64,000 nt of DNA from Diphasiastrum complanatum (lineage: Eukaryota > Streptophyta > Lycopodiopsida > Lycopodiales > Lycopodiaceae): positions 41,751,229 through 41,815,228 of the forward strand of contig CM055102.1 in assembly GCA_029204225.1 (NCBI GenBank), given 5' to 3'. Position numbers and translations under genes: made by a program. Every line of letters begins with the position of its first letter. Positions within the stretch are counted from its first letter, which is position 1. A model generated the notes under the pieces. The model did not search any database and had not been told where the DNA came from. It saw only the letters and a list, made by a program, of their open reading frames with translations. This document shows positions 1 through 10,260 of the stretch, piece by piece.

Positions 1-842
1 AATTCAGATCAGTTCGTTTGCCATCTTGGCTGCTGCTACATATTTCGCTTCACAAGAAGATTGAGCCACTGTTGTTTGCTTCTTGCTAATCTAGAGTATG
101 GCTACGCCAGATGCTAGAGTACAACCTCCTGATATACTTTTGCTATCATCCTTCATGGATTTCCAGCTTGTGTCACTATAAGATTCGATGTGAAATCCAG
201 CTTCCTTCAAATAGCATAGTCCATAGCCTTTCGTTTCTTGGAGATATTGTAGTACTCTCTTTGCCAACTTCCAATGCAATGATGCTGGGTTCTGATTATA
301 TTGGCTCAATCTGTATACTGAAAACGCTATATCAGGTCTGGTGTTGTCTGCTAGATATAACAATGATTCAATTAGCCTATGATATGGTGTTTTGGCCATT
401 CATTCCTCTTCCTTGAGAGTTTGCGGACAATCTGCCTTGCTCAGTATTGTTCCAAGTATCATGGGAGTATGCACACCTTTGCATTCGAGCATGTTGAAGT
501 CTTCAATGCTCTTTTGAGTGTACTTTTGTTGGTGAGGATACAACTTACCACCTTCAAAGACTCACAATCTGCAAGCCTAGATAGATTTTAGCTTCTCCTA
601 GGTCAACGATCTCAAATATTTCAAAAATATCTTTTGACATCTGAAATTAACTTATCTCTTCTTGAGAAGACAAGTGTGTCATCAACATAAATAGCTAGAA
701 TAATTATTTCATTTTGGACATGCTTGATATAGATATTTGATTCAGCAAATAGGGGTTTGAAGCCTGTGGTACGTAGTGCTTCATCCTTCTTTCTATACCA
801 TTGTCTCGCTACTTGTTTTAGACCATAAATGCTTTTATTCAT
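1..842 (-). pseudogene. Copia A pol: reverse transcriptase C-terminal part and RNase H
   Basis: Minus-strand copia pol sequence in two main open stretches. 842-621 carries the RT signature SIYGLKQ followed by the YVDD catalytic aspartates. 399-91 carries the RT-RNase H linker (RLIESLLYLADNTRPDIAF) and GYSDxxW-like RNase H start. From 90 to 1 a frame reads SSCEAKYVAAA, the conserved RNase H motif, after an in-frame stop. Frame breaks at about 600-400 and near 90 mark it as dead. The reading starts abruptly at SIYGLKQ because copia B and a deletion removed the RT palm upstream. The family (copia RVT_2) is certain; the exact lineage was not resolved. Confidence 0.88.
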
Positions 843-843
843 G

Positions 844-1690
844 TGTTTAGGACAATAATGATTTTACTTAACAATCAAAGAGAGTTATTGGTTGCTTAAT
901 CAATGGATCTATCAGGTTTTACACATTAGATCTTGATCTAGATTCACTACACATGGATTTAAGCAAGAGCAATGGATCAACACATCATAAATTAGTGAGA
1001 GCGGCCTCACATTTGTGGAGTACTGTCCACATTACGGCCTGCACCTGAAACAACAAGTACAATAGTCCTAGATAGCAATGACTCATAGAAATCACAAGAC
1101 AAATGACTAGAAATCTCACAAAAGTGTAGAATGCAAAAGTCTCATCAATCTTCTTAGCAAAATGATGATCCTTTTATGGATCAAGTACATCCAAAAGTCT
1201 GGTACAGTCCAGCAGGTCTTCACATGTGTGAAGAGTGCCACATCACTCAGATCTATCCATTTGATCCATCCTTGATCCTTATCCAAAAGTTGACCTTCTA
1301 GAATATGGCTAAAATCCAAAAAGCTAGTCTCCTAGAATATAGGAATATTCCTACAAAATAGGATCTAAGGAAAATGGTCAACTCTTATCTTCTAGTACTC
1401 TATACACACGTGTGAACATCCACTTGCCATGTGGGAGCATTTACTCATGCACATGCAAGGAAAGGCTAATTTCTAGGTGACTAGTCAACTTGACTAAAAA
1501 ACTAGTCATATCATGTTCACACTAACTAGATTATTACAAAATCAATTTAGATATATAAAAGTATGAAAAGTACACCCTTTCACATGTGGGAACAATCTCC
1601 ACAAGTTGAAATCAAATCATCAACATTATTCTAATGTTTGATCAATATTTACAATAACCAATGTCAAGTGAGAAGTGACAATTTTCAACA
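844..1690 (-). repeat. 3' LTR of copia B, distal end truncated
   Basis: Matches 6222-7065 almost throughout. The element-proximal end is intact (minus strand TGTTGAAAAT, next to the polypurine tract). The distal end starts at TTTAGGAC and lacks about 17 bases (the TGATAAATTTTACAG segment) present in the 5' LTR. It contains several CACATGTG/CACACGTG palindromic motifs. Compared with the other LTR many differences fall at CG dinucleotides, the expected mark of methylated-cytosine decay. Confidence 0.9.
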
Positions 1691-1702
1691 CTCCTCCTCA
1701 CT
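1691..1702 (-). other. Polypurine tract of copia B
   Basis: On the minus strand GTGAGGAGGAGTG lies directly before the LTR start TGTTGAAAAT. This is the expected site of plus-strand cDNA priming in an LTR retrotransposon. Similar GAGGAG tracts abut the LTRs at 51494 and 60799-60807. Confidence 0.75.
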
Positions 1703-1703
1703 T

Positions 1704-2591
1704 CTAACTTGGCAAATCTAATGTACATCTATCTACAATTCCAAGAGCATATCTTAACTTAAAAAATGAATCTTTGGATAATGGCTTGTTTAAGATATCA
1801 GCGATGCATTCGAATGATGGTACATGATGTAGTTGCACCTCCTTGGATTGTACCTTCTCCCTCACAAAGTGGTGAGCTATCTCAATATGCTTTGTTCTAG
1901 CATGGAAGATAGGATTTGAAGCAATTTGTTGAGAAGCTTGATTGTCACAAAATATGTAAGGGATCTCCTTGGCCTCTAGCACATGTAGTTCCATCAAGAG
2001 TCTTCTTAGCCATAGGAGCTCTTTGGTTGTTGAAGTCAATGCCTTGTACTCGGCTTCACAAGAAGATAGTGAGATTGTATCTTGCTTTTTGGAAAGCCAA
2101 GATATTACTCCTCCACAAAGAAATGTTGCAAATGCACTAATGGACTTCCTATCTATCTTGTCACCTGCAAAATCTAAATCCGAGTAGGCTCTCAAGTGCA
2201 AGTTAGATCCTTCATAAAGTATGCCAAAAAATCTAGTACTAGAAACATATCTAAGTACTCTTTTGGCACTTTTCCAATGATGAACTAAAGGAGCTTGCAT
2301 ACTTTGACTCAACTTGCTTACACAAAAACTCAAGTCAGGTCTAGTGATGGTCAAATAGATTAGAGAGCCTATAAGCTTCCTAAAGAGGGTGATGTCCTCA
2401 AAGGATGCTTCATCACCTTCATTAGTTACTTTCACAACATGCTCCATAGGGGTGTCAATCCCCTTACAATCTTTCATACCAAATATTTCAAGAATGGAAG
2501 TAGCATACTTAGATTGACTTATGAAAGTACAATTGCTATTTCTAGACACTTCTATCCCAAGTATAAACTTTAGGAAGCCTAGATCTACCAT
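1704..2591 (-). pseudogene. Copia B pol: RT C-terminus and RNase H
   Basis: 295 residues open. It begins at MVDLGFLKFILGIEV (the RT thumb region), passes the linker RKLIGSLIYLTITRPDLSF, and contains RNase H with YSDLDFAGD, SLSSCEAEYKAL (conserved copia RNase H motif), FCDNQAS and HARTKHIEIAHHFVREKV. It ends with the normal copia tail ADILNKPLSKDSFFKLRYALGI just before the polypurine tract. It belongs to the same protein as the 3777-2641 frame but is out of phase with it by one base because of an extra A in an A-run near 2650. Confidence 0.92.
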
Positions 2592-2640
2592 CTTGAACTC
2601 ACTAGATAAATCAACTTTTACTTTGCTTATGCCTTCATCA

Positions 2641-3777
2641 TCATTTTTCTGTCAAAATGATGTCATCAACATAAAGTACCAAAATGATGATCATTCCTTC
2701 ATTACATTTGAAATATAAAGAAGGTTCATAAGCACTTAGTACAAAGCCAAGAGAATAGAGAAAATCATGCAACCTAGAGTACCAAGCTCTAGGTGCTTGC
2801 TTCAAGCCATATAGGCTGTTCCTTAAGTAGCACACCTTTTGCTCCTCACCAACCTTGATGAAGCCCTCAGGTTGCATCATGTATATTTCCTCTTCTAAGA
2901 AGCCATTCAAGAAGGCATTTGTCACATCCATTTGGTAGAGGTCCAACTTGAACAAAGTAGCAATGCAAATGATTAATCTAATAGTTACAAGCTTAGCTAT
3001 AGGTGCAAATGTTTCTTCATAATCCAGTCCTTTTATTTGAAGAAATCCCTTAGCAACAAGCCTAGCTTTGTACTTACTAATAGATCCATGTTGATTGTAC
3101 TTTACTCTATAAATCCACTTACATGCAAGTGGTTTCTTCCCTCTTGGAAGATTTACAAGATTCCAAGTATGATTTTCTTCTAATGCATCATACTCTACTT
3201 GCATTGCATCTCTCCAAACTTTAGATTTATATGCTTCTTCAAAAGATGATATTTCTTCAAGCAATGTAGCTAAGAAGGAGTAAGAGGTAGAAGGTGTAGA
3301 GTCTTCCTTTTGCTTTCCCTTGTCCACATAGGTGAGCCTTGAGGTCTCGACCTTGCTTCTTGATGATCTTCTCGGCCCGTTTTGACTTGGATCCATGTCT
3401 CTATCCTCGGGTTTGTTAAGATCCTCCTCGGGTTTGTCAAGATCCTCCTCGGGTTTGTCAAGATCTTCAATGCACAATGGGTTAGATCCATTTGACAAGC
3501 TCTTAGCAGATTGTGACTCATCAAAAAGTACATCCTTGCTTACCTTTACTTTCTTGGATATAGGATCATATATCCTATAGCCCTTGCTATTTTCTCCATA
3601 GCCAACAAATATCCCTTTGATGGAGGTAGCATTTTTCTTCCTTCTTGTCTCCAAAGGGATGTGAACATAACAAACACATCCAAAGATCTTAAAATCTTTT
3701 ACATTGGGTTTCTTATCAAACAAGGCTTGATAAGGTGAGATCCCATCTATAGCACTACTAGGAAGTCTATTACACAA
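2641..3777 (-). pseudogene. Copia B pol: integrase C-terminus and reverse transcriptase
   Basis: 378 residues. The N-terminal part has the integrase tail pattern SPYQALFDKKPNVKDFKIFG and a WVxYxxxSKGYRIYDP-like region. An acidic linker follows with three copies of the motif (N/D)LDKPEED, a 24-base tandem repeat at about 3410-3460. RT then reads WRDAMQVEYDALEENHTW, GCKWIYRVKYN-like, YKARLVAKGF, MDVTNAFLNGFLEEEIYM, SLYGLKQAPRAWY and finally LYVDDII, the catalytic pair. The frame then fails through a one-base insertion. The first codon is TTG after a TAG that interrupts integrase, so the start is an artefact of the nonsense codon. Confidence 0.92.
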
Positions 3778-4890
3778 CTAATTAGCACATGTTATAGCTT
3801 CTCCCAAAAATGAGATGGGAAGTGATGCATCAAGTCTTAAAGACTTTGCACACTCACATAGACTCCTATTTTTTCTCTCGGCCACCCCATTTTTTTGGGG
3901 GGTGTAGGAACAAGTGTATTGCAATTTAATGCCATTGATCTCACAAAAGTCTTTCATTTTATTGGAGGTGTACTCTCCTCAATTATCACATCTTAGTGCT
4001 TTGATGGAAGTACTAAGTTGCTTCTCTACTAGAGACTTGAACTTAATGAAAGCTTCATAAACAAGACTTTTCTTTGATAATAACTCAATCCATGTGAATC
4101 TAGTACAATCATCTATAAAAGTTACATACATCAAAGCACCTCCATTACTTGCATGTGAAAAACTATGTACATCAGAATGTATGAGATCCAAGGGAGAGGT
4201 AGATCTTGATGAAGATCTTTTGTAAGAAGATTTTTGTGACTTTGCAAGGCCACATGCCTCACACATCTTTCCACACTTCTTGAAGGCTCTTGGTAGGCCG
4301 AGAGCTAGTTCCTTTCTTGTCATTGACTCCATAGATTGAAGATTAGGATGGCCTAATCTCTTATGCCATAGCTCCACTTGAGATAGCTCCTCCCTAGCCA
4401 AGTTCACACTTTCATTTGCAACATTAGCATCCAACTTAAATAGTCTACCTTGCTTAATGCCACTAGCTATGCACTTATCATTTTTCAAGATGGAACAAAC
4501 TCCATTCTTGAAGTGTACATCTAGTCCATTGTCCATTAATTGTGCTACACTAAGCAAGTTTCTTGAAATGGTAGAAACATACAAAACATTATCTAGATCT
4601 ATCCTTTTAGATGTGCCTAAGCAAAGAGGAATAGATCCTATGCCATCTATCTTGCATGCTTGATCACTAGCAGTGTATATTGACTTCTTAGAGTCATTAC
4701 AAGATAGAAAACTGGAGAAATAATGCTTATTAAAAGGCATGTGGGAACTAGCCCCAATATCTATCCACCATGTGTCTTGACTTGAAGTTGGTGTAGATGC
4801 AACCACCAAGGATATATTGAATCCATCATCTTCTTCTTCATCTTGAGAAATGTTCCCTTGATCTCCATTTGCTTGTTGATTCTTCTTCAA
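3778..4890 (-). pseudogene. Copia B protease, GAG-pre-integrase and integrase core
   Basis: The frame 4890-3979 (303 residues) carries the protease motif WWIDIGASSHM, where the usual catalytic triplet D-S/T-G reads D-I-G. It then has the pre-integrase zinc motif ELWHKRLGHPN with the CEACGLAKSQK cysteine pair, and integrase core with LDLIHSDV and FIDDCTRFTW. A TGA at 3981-3979 replaces the glycine of the usual CDNGGEYTS motif. Reading on in the same frame to 3781 gives NGIKLQYTCSYTPQKNG then VAERKNRSL, including the catalytic glutamate. A TAG at 3780-3778 follows. Gag and pol share one frame, as in most plant copia elements. Confidence 0.92.
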
Positions 4891-4911
4891 GTAGCATTCC
4901 GAGGCAAAGTG

Positions 4912-5613
4912 TCATTTCTTTCCACAAAAGAAACACTTGAGCTTTGCCTTGTTCTTCACCTTGCCTTTGGAAGTAGATCCTCCATTCTTCATCTCGGCCT
5001 CCTTGCCTTGATTCTTCTTGAATGGATGTTGCTTCTTCTTGCTTTTGTATGTAAAGTTTGCTTTCTCCTCTCCTCCATTAAGTGACATGCCATTCATTCT
5101 TGTCTTGAGGTGTAGGAGCCTACTCTCCTCGGCCACAAGAACATTGTGCAACTTTTCAATGGATGGAAGAGAGGCTTGAATGAAAAATGATTGGACTAAG
5201 TTGGTGAGCTCATCACCTAGACCATTCAAGATGATTTGTACTAGTTCTTGATCTTGGATCTTCTCTCCTATTGCACTTAACTCCTTGTTAAGAGATTTGA
5301 TCCTAAGGACATACTCTTGTCCACTCTCTCCACTTTCTTTCATGCTTTGGAGAACTTGATTTCTTAGCATGAGGATTCTTGAAGTATTGTTGGATTCACA
5401 TACATTTAACTTTATGCAATGTAGAGCTAATCTTGCTCTCTTCTTGTATTTGGCTTGTTCTTGGGGAGTTTGAGGCTCTTCCTCTACTCCTTGAACTATG
5501 TCAAATAAATCATGGATCACTAGGAGTGATTCCATTCTCACTTTCCAAATGGAATAATTTGTGGAAGTGAGTCTCTCACCTGATTCCATCAAATATCCAC
5601 CCATGGATGACAT
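4912..5613 (-). pseudogene. Copia B gag (UBN2-type) with zinc knuckle cut by a stop
   Basis: 233 residues beginning MSSMGGYLMESGERL then STNYSIWKVRMESLL, the standard start of copia gag (UBN2 family), which forms virus-like particles in the cytoplasm. The knuckle begins CFFCGKK and is cut by TGA at 4914-4912 in place of GGA; the same frame continues HFASEC, completing C-x2-C-x4-H-x4-C. Compared with the homologous gag at 62225 it lacks about 22 residues after KLNVCES, an in-frame deletion. Downstream pol lies in the same frame. Confidence 0.92.
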
Positions 5614-6193
5614 TGTAGAATGAATGCTCTTCTTAAAATCACAAATATTTTTGAGTTTTAAAATATCTATGAAGGGCCTAAAGCTTACAAGAATGCCTAT
5701 AGGCTTGTCTCTATCAAACTAGCACACAAGCTTGAATGATACACAAAGATCTTGCCAAAAATTCCTAGCTTTCACTCTCACAAAAAAAATTGCTTTGCAC
5801 TTTTCTTAGAGATGTCACTTTACTAAGGATCTGAACAAATCAGCTTCTAAGATCTGATGTTAGACTCTAAAAAGAAATGCTTCAATGATCCAAAACTCTA
5901 TTTGGTCATAGGCATTAGCTAGATTGACGCTAGATCATTACCATACTTCAAAAAGCACAAAAAATGAACTAGTATTGTGATTTTGGGACCATAAAACACA
6001 AAGTAACTTGAAATGAAAGTTGTTGTATGGTTTCACACGTGTGAAAAGTACATACACAGCCTCCAAGTCATTTTGATCGAAATGAATTCAAGCTATCACT
6101 CTAGATGAACTCGCCCTCACTAGTATTGGCCAAAAACAAATTTTTCCAGTGATCTTTACAAGATTTATGATTGAATGATCACTCTCTTACTTA
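5614..6193 (-). other. Copia B untranslated leader
   Basis: About 580 bases between primer site and gag start, without a convincing ORF. It contains a CACACGTGTG palindrome near 6035, the same motif that recurs in the LTRs. Confidence 0.6.
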
Positions 6194-6205
6194 GCTATGA
6201 TACCA
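6194..6205 (-). other. Primer binding site of copia B (initiator tRNA-Met)
   Basis: Minus strand reads TGGTATCATAGC, one base from the standard plant copia primer site TGGTATCAGAGC. It directly abuts the LTR terminus ...TTTATCA, which fixes the true LTR end at 6206. Confidence 0.85.
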
Positions 6206-7065
6206 TGATAAATTTTACAGTTTTTAGGACAATAATGATTGTACTTAACAATCATAGAGAGTTATTGGTTGCTTAATTAATGGATCTATCAAGTTCTACA
6301 CATTAGATCTTGATCTAGATTCACTACACATAGATTTAAGCAAGAGCAATGGATCAACACATCATAAATTAGTGAGAGTGGCCTCACGCGTGTGGAGTAC
6401 TGTCCACAGTACGATGCTCACCTGAAACAACAAGTACAATAGTCCTAGATAGCAATCACTCATAGAAATCACAAGACAAATGACTAGAAATCTCACTAAA
6501 GTGTAGATTGCAAAAGTCTCATCAATCTTCTTAGCAAAATGATGATCCTTTTATGGATCAAGTACATCCACGAGTCTGGTACAGTCCAGCAGGTCTTCAC
6601 ACGTGACGAGTGCCACATCACTCAGATCTATCCATTTGATCCATCCTTGATCCTTATCCAAAAGTTGACCTTCTATATATGCTAAAATCCAAAAAGCTAG
6701 TCTCCTAGAATATAGGAATATTCCCTACAAAATAGGATCTAAGAAAAATGGTCAACTCTTATCTTCTAGTACTCTATACACAAGTGTGAACATCCACTTG
6801 CCATGTGGGAGCATTTACTCATGCACATGCAAGGAAAGGCTAATTTCTAGGTGACTAGTCAACTTGACTAAAAAACTAGTCATATCATGTTCACACTAAC
6901 TAGATCGATACAAAATCAATTTAGATATATAAAAGTATGAAAAGTACATCCTTTCACACGTGGGAACAGGCTCCACAAGTGTGAAATCAGATCATCAACA
7001 TTATTCTAATGTTTGATCGATATTTACAATAACCAATGTCAAGTGAGAAGTGATAATTTTCAACA
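6206..7065 (-). repeat. 5' LTR of copia B
   Basis: 860 bases, minus-strand ends TGTTGAAAAT...TTTATCA (TG...CA). It keeps more CG sites than its partner (for example CACGCGTGTGG near 6387 against CACATTTGTGG in the 3' LTR). It holds several CACGTG-centred palindromes that could be bHLH/bZIP binding sites (inference). Confidence 0.9.
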
Positions 7066-7657
7066 TGATCTTGTAGATCCATTTGCCCTTGATTGGTTTT
7101 TTTCCATCAGGTTTAGGTGCAAGTGTCTATACATTGTTCTTGTACATGGATGACATTTCTTCCTCCATTGCTTGAATCCAACGATTTTTATCTGGTCCAT
7201 CTACAGCTTTCTCAAATGTTTGAGGTTCGTCAGAGAATCCACAAAATTTGATGGCTGTATTAAAAACATCCTGACCATATCTTTCTGGTGGTTTTTGTTG
7301 TCTATCAGATCTTCTCACGGGTGGTTTCGAGTTCGATTCTGCAGGTTTCGAGGTCAATTTTGATTCGAGCTTTTCTACTGGAATTCGAACTGGTGATTCA
7401 AGTCTGTCAAGCAATCGATCTTGACCTCCCTCTGAATCTGGTAAATCTCTTTCATCTTTTGCCTGTTTTTCTTCTTTTGTTGTTGGAAGTTCAGTATAAT
7501 TTTTGAGAATTTCATAGTCGACTAGATCACTGTCTGCTATGTATTTTGTCTCGCCCTTCAACAAGAGTGAAGTCTTTGATTTCCAAATCAAGTAGTTTGA
7601 ATCTTCTGGGTCCAAGATTGTAGTGATCTTAGCTTGAATATTGGTGATCAATGACAT
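7066..7657 (-). pseudogene. Copia A gag start fused to pol linker and RT start
   Basis: Starts MSLITNIQAKITTILDPEDS then NYLIWKSKTSLLL, a copia gag N-terminus. After about 60 residues it jumps to a late-pol linker (PPVRRSDRQQKPPERYG) and the RT entry (NRWIQAMEEEMSSMYKNNV). At least 2 kb coding for the gag body, protease and integrase is therefore deleted while an open frame is kept. At 7126 an in-frame TAG occurs where W is usual; beyond it the frame continues TLAPKPDGKKPIKGKWIYKI up to the junction with copia B at 7066. Confidence 0.87.
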
Positions 7658-7758
7658 ATTTTAATTCTGAATAACCTCCAGATAGCGGCTTACTGATGGA
7701 TGTATGAAGAATGCTGAGAGGGATGCGAAGATACCACTATATCAACTTTAATTCCGTA

Positions 7759-7771
7759 TGCTCTGATACCA
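7759..7771 (-). other. Primer binding site of copia A (initiator tRNA-Met)
   Basis: Minus strand TGGTATCAGAGCA, a perfect match to the usual plant copia primer site, one base from the LTR end ...CCTACA. Confidence 0.9.
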
Positions 7772-7772
7772 C

Positions 7773-8696
7773 TGTAGGCAAAATAGTAATTATTCTTCCA
7801 TAGAGAACACGATGCAAGTTTGAATAAATCAAACTAATATCAGTGTCTTCAATCGGGATTGTATCTGATCTATGTACTAGTAGAACAATATTAAATCTGA
7901 TTGAATATGCAAAAACTATATGTGGAAGAAAGAGACAACTTAAGACAATTTAGAAAATAAGAAACTATTGATCAGAAAATGAATTTTTATAGCTCTGAAT
8001 CTGATTCATCAATATACATCTCTTGCTGTCTTATCTTGCTATTGTGTCTCTGATTGAGTGAGTGTGTTACAACGAGTAGTGCACATGTATCTATATTGCT
8101 ACAAGACAGGTCTTTTGGTCTTTCAATGCTGTAATAGTAGATATCTAACCGTTTACGATGGTTGATATTCAAATAGACGCACTGTTTCCAAGGTCGAATA
8201 ATACTTGTTTGCTAATTATTTGCGACAATTCATCTCTTCATCTCAGCTTCGTGTTTTGCAAATTGTTCGCGACACTTGTCTCTTCGTGACATTTTCGTCT
8301 TTCACGAATTGTTCACGACAGATGACAATTCTTGAGCTTGAAAAAGAAATCTAGAATATTTTGCGAACTGTTCGAGATAGTTTCACGACAGGTGAGTTGA
8401 AAAACAGTCCAGAAGATTTCGCGAATTGTTCACGACAATTTCTGAGATCTGAGGCTTGAACAAGAAAGAGAATATTTCGCAACAAGATTTTGTTCGCGAA
8501 TCTTTCGAGCTTCAACAAGAAAGCTACGAGTTTCTACAAGAAAATCTTTCGCGAATCTTTCGAGTTGACTGCAAGACAAATTTCATGAATCCTTCATGAA
8601 TCTTTCACATTGGTCACAAATAGAAATGTTTCGAGTTCGCGTTCATTTCTTTCTAATCCTTTGTCAAGTAAACTGCGCGCTTTGTTAGTAGAATCA
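7773..8696 (-). repeat. 5' LTR of copia A
   Basis: 924 bases, ends TG...CA (minus strand TGATTCTACTAAC...TGCCTACA). The outer end is placed where gypsy RT sequence resumes. The 8215-8640 part is unusual: about ten variants of TTCGCGAA-TTGTTCGCGACA occur, giving a CG-rich, partly palindromic block. A related LTR sits at 54784-55265. Confidence 0.8.
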
Positions 8697-9654
8697 AGAT
8701 TTGTCTAATCAGTTGTTCTACAAGAAGTATAAGATATCCTTGAACCTAGAAAAGTGTCAGTTTTGGGTGACACATGGCCTAATATTGGGTCATATTGTAT
8801 AAAGGCACAAGATCGTTATGGATCTATCAAAGATAAGAATCATTGTTGATCTACCACCTCCAGAGACGATTTGTTAGGTCTATATTTTCATGGCCCACGC
8901 TAACTACTATCGGATTTTCATTTTAGATTTTGCGGAGTTAGCAAGGCCAATTTACAAACTCACCACGAAAATTTATTGGACGGAGGAAGCCTTATAGGCT
9001 TTCTAGAAGCTTAAAGATGCATTGGTCACAGCGCTACCCAATTGGACAATACAATTCCATGTGCATACAGATGCTTCAAAGTATGCAGTTGGAGCCATCT
9101 TGACCCAACCAAGGTGAATGCAAAAAGGACTTTTTGGTCCAATTTGCCAGCCGACAACTCAATAAAGAAGAAATGAACTACTCAAACACATAGCTGAAAG
9201 CACTGGCCATGATCTATGCAATCAAGAAGTTAAGACACTATTTGATGGCCACACGCTTTGCATTTTATACAGAACATCATCACCCTTGCTATAGCTAGTG
9301 AATAAAACTTGCAACACAGGGCGAATCACTCAATGGTTGCTTCTATTGTTGTGATCTGATTTTCTAGTGGTACGCAAGGAAAATCAACATTATATGGCAG
9401 ATCATGTGTCGTGAATCAAAGGGAAGGAAACAACAACCCAACTTGATGATGAGTTACCAAATAATCCCCTATTTTATATCGATACAGTGGGCCGCAAATA
9501 TAGTGAAATATCTAATGCGGGGCCAACCAAATAAATCCCACCAAAGGTGGAGAAGCGGAACCAATTGGGTAGAAGCCAAGGCAGTATGAACCACTGATGC
9601 AAGGGCTACTGCCAAAATTCTATACGAAAATATCGTTGTGCGCTTCGATGCCCG
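8697..9654 (+). pseudogene. Ty3/gypsy element C: RT C-terminus, RNase H, integrase start
   Basis: Degenerate gypsy pol in shifting frames. From about 8705: YKISLNLEKCQF then LGHIV (RT thumb), IIVDLPPPET, YYRIFILDFAELARPIYKL (RT-RNase H connector), FHVHTDASKYAVGAILTQ (RNase H start), FASRQLNKEEMNYS, and AMIYAIKKLRHYL. Integrase begins near 9550 with SGTNWVEAKAV and ARATAKILYENIVVRF. Many stops and frame changes show long decay. The upstream half would lie left of copia A, outside the window. Confidence 0.85.
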
Positions 9655-10260
9655 GTGCAGATAGTCCGTGATCGCGGAAGTCATTTCGTCAACGAGACCA
9701 TCAAGGTCCTATTGGTAGCAATTTTCATAATCCATCGATTCAACACGCCATATTATCCTTGTGGTAATGGACAAGCTAAATCATCCAACAAGATCTTGTG
9801 TAGCGTAATCACAAAAACAGTCGAAGCTAGTAGATCAAATTGGGGACATAAGCTACATGTTGCTCTATGGGCATTCGAGATATCATACAAGGGAAGATCT
9901 GATCAAACGCCATTTCAACTGGTTTATGGTCAAGATGCCATAATTCATGTAGAGTTTTTGGTGCCATCATTGAGGATTGCCACCACACAACGCCTTGATG
10001 AGTCCAAATCTCTACACTTGTGCAATGAAGCTTTACATAAACTTTACGAGACACGCCTATTGGCTGTACATGCATTGACAACTAAGAAAGCGCGTCATAA
10101 AGCATGGCATGATTGCAGGTTGTACAAGAAGGATATTCATTCTGGAGATCTGGTCCTAATGTATAAAACCAAGGCGATTAAGGGAAAATTGAAGTTCACA
10201 GCGAAGGCCCATACTGCGCGCATCAAGGAGATCCTCAGGCATGGCACCGTGGAATTTTAA
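9655..10260 (+). pseudogene. Ty3/gypsy C integrase, catalytic Glu replaced by Lys
   Basis: 201 residues open, coding the integrase core from the second catalytic Asp (IVRDRGSHFVNETIK) through FNTPYYPCGNGQAKSSNKIL to the C-terminal domain (FQLVYGQDAI, DLVLMYKTKAIKGKLKFTAK). In the family the motif is GNGQxExxNK; here codon 9778-9780 is AAA (Lys) where the DD35E glutamate should be, so the enzyme would be inactive even if expressed. It is closely related to the fragment at 60628-59596 and the one at 44467-43675. Confidence 0.88.

Larger units (their letters stand above)
844..7065 (-). mobile_element. Nearly complete Ty1/copia element B nested in copia A
   Basis: About 6.2 kb minus-strand copia element with two similar LTRs, a primer site, a polypurine tract and a single ancestral gag-pol frame. 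It carries only four clear coding lesions: three nonsense codons (4914-4912, 3981-3979, 3780-3778) and one single-base frameshift near 2650. The LTRs differ at a few positions per hundred by eye, many of them CG to TG/CA changes. No target duplication is found: the right flank is TGATC and the left flank TTCAT. The last ~17 bases of the left LTR are also missing, so the left junction has been altered since insertion. Confidence 0.93.
1..8696 (-). mobile_element. Ty1/copia element A, interrupted by copia B, 3' end outside window
   Basis: Minus-strand copia element. From its 5' end it shows an LTR (7773-8696), an initiator-tRNA-Met primer site (7759-7771), a collapsed gag-pol frame (7657-7066), then copia B, then reverse transcriptase and RNase H (842-1). 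Gypsy coding sequence resumes within about 10 bases of 8696, so A was inserted into a gypsy element and its 5' boundary is well placed. Its 3' LTR is beyond the left edge. It cannot be active: gag to integrase is deleted, there is an in-frame stop near 7126, and about 0.3 kb of the RT core is missing at the junction with B. Confidence 0.85.

Noticed and set aside
3395-3580. Plus-strand ORF with SSSGLSRSS repeats
   Set aside because: It is the antisense of the LDKPEED repeat in copia B pol.
7759-7771. Primer-site-like sequences as tRNA genes
   Set aside because: They match only the 3' complement of tRNA-Met next to LTR ends; no cloverleaf follows.
8215-8640. Direct repeats as a CRISPR array
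   Set aside because: Repeats are degenerate with irregular spacing, inside a plant LTR.
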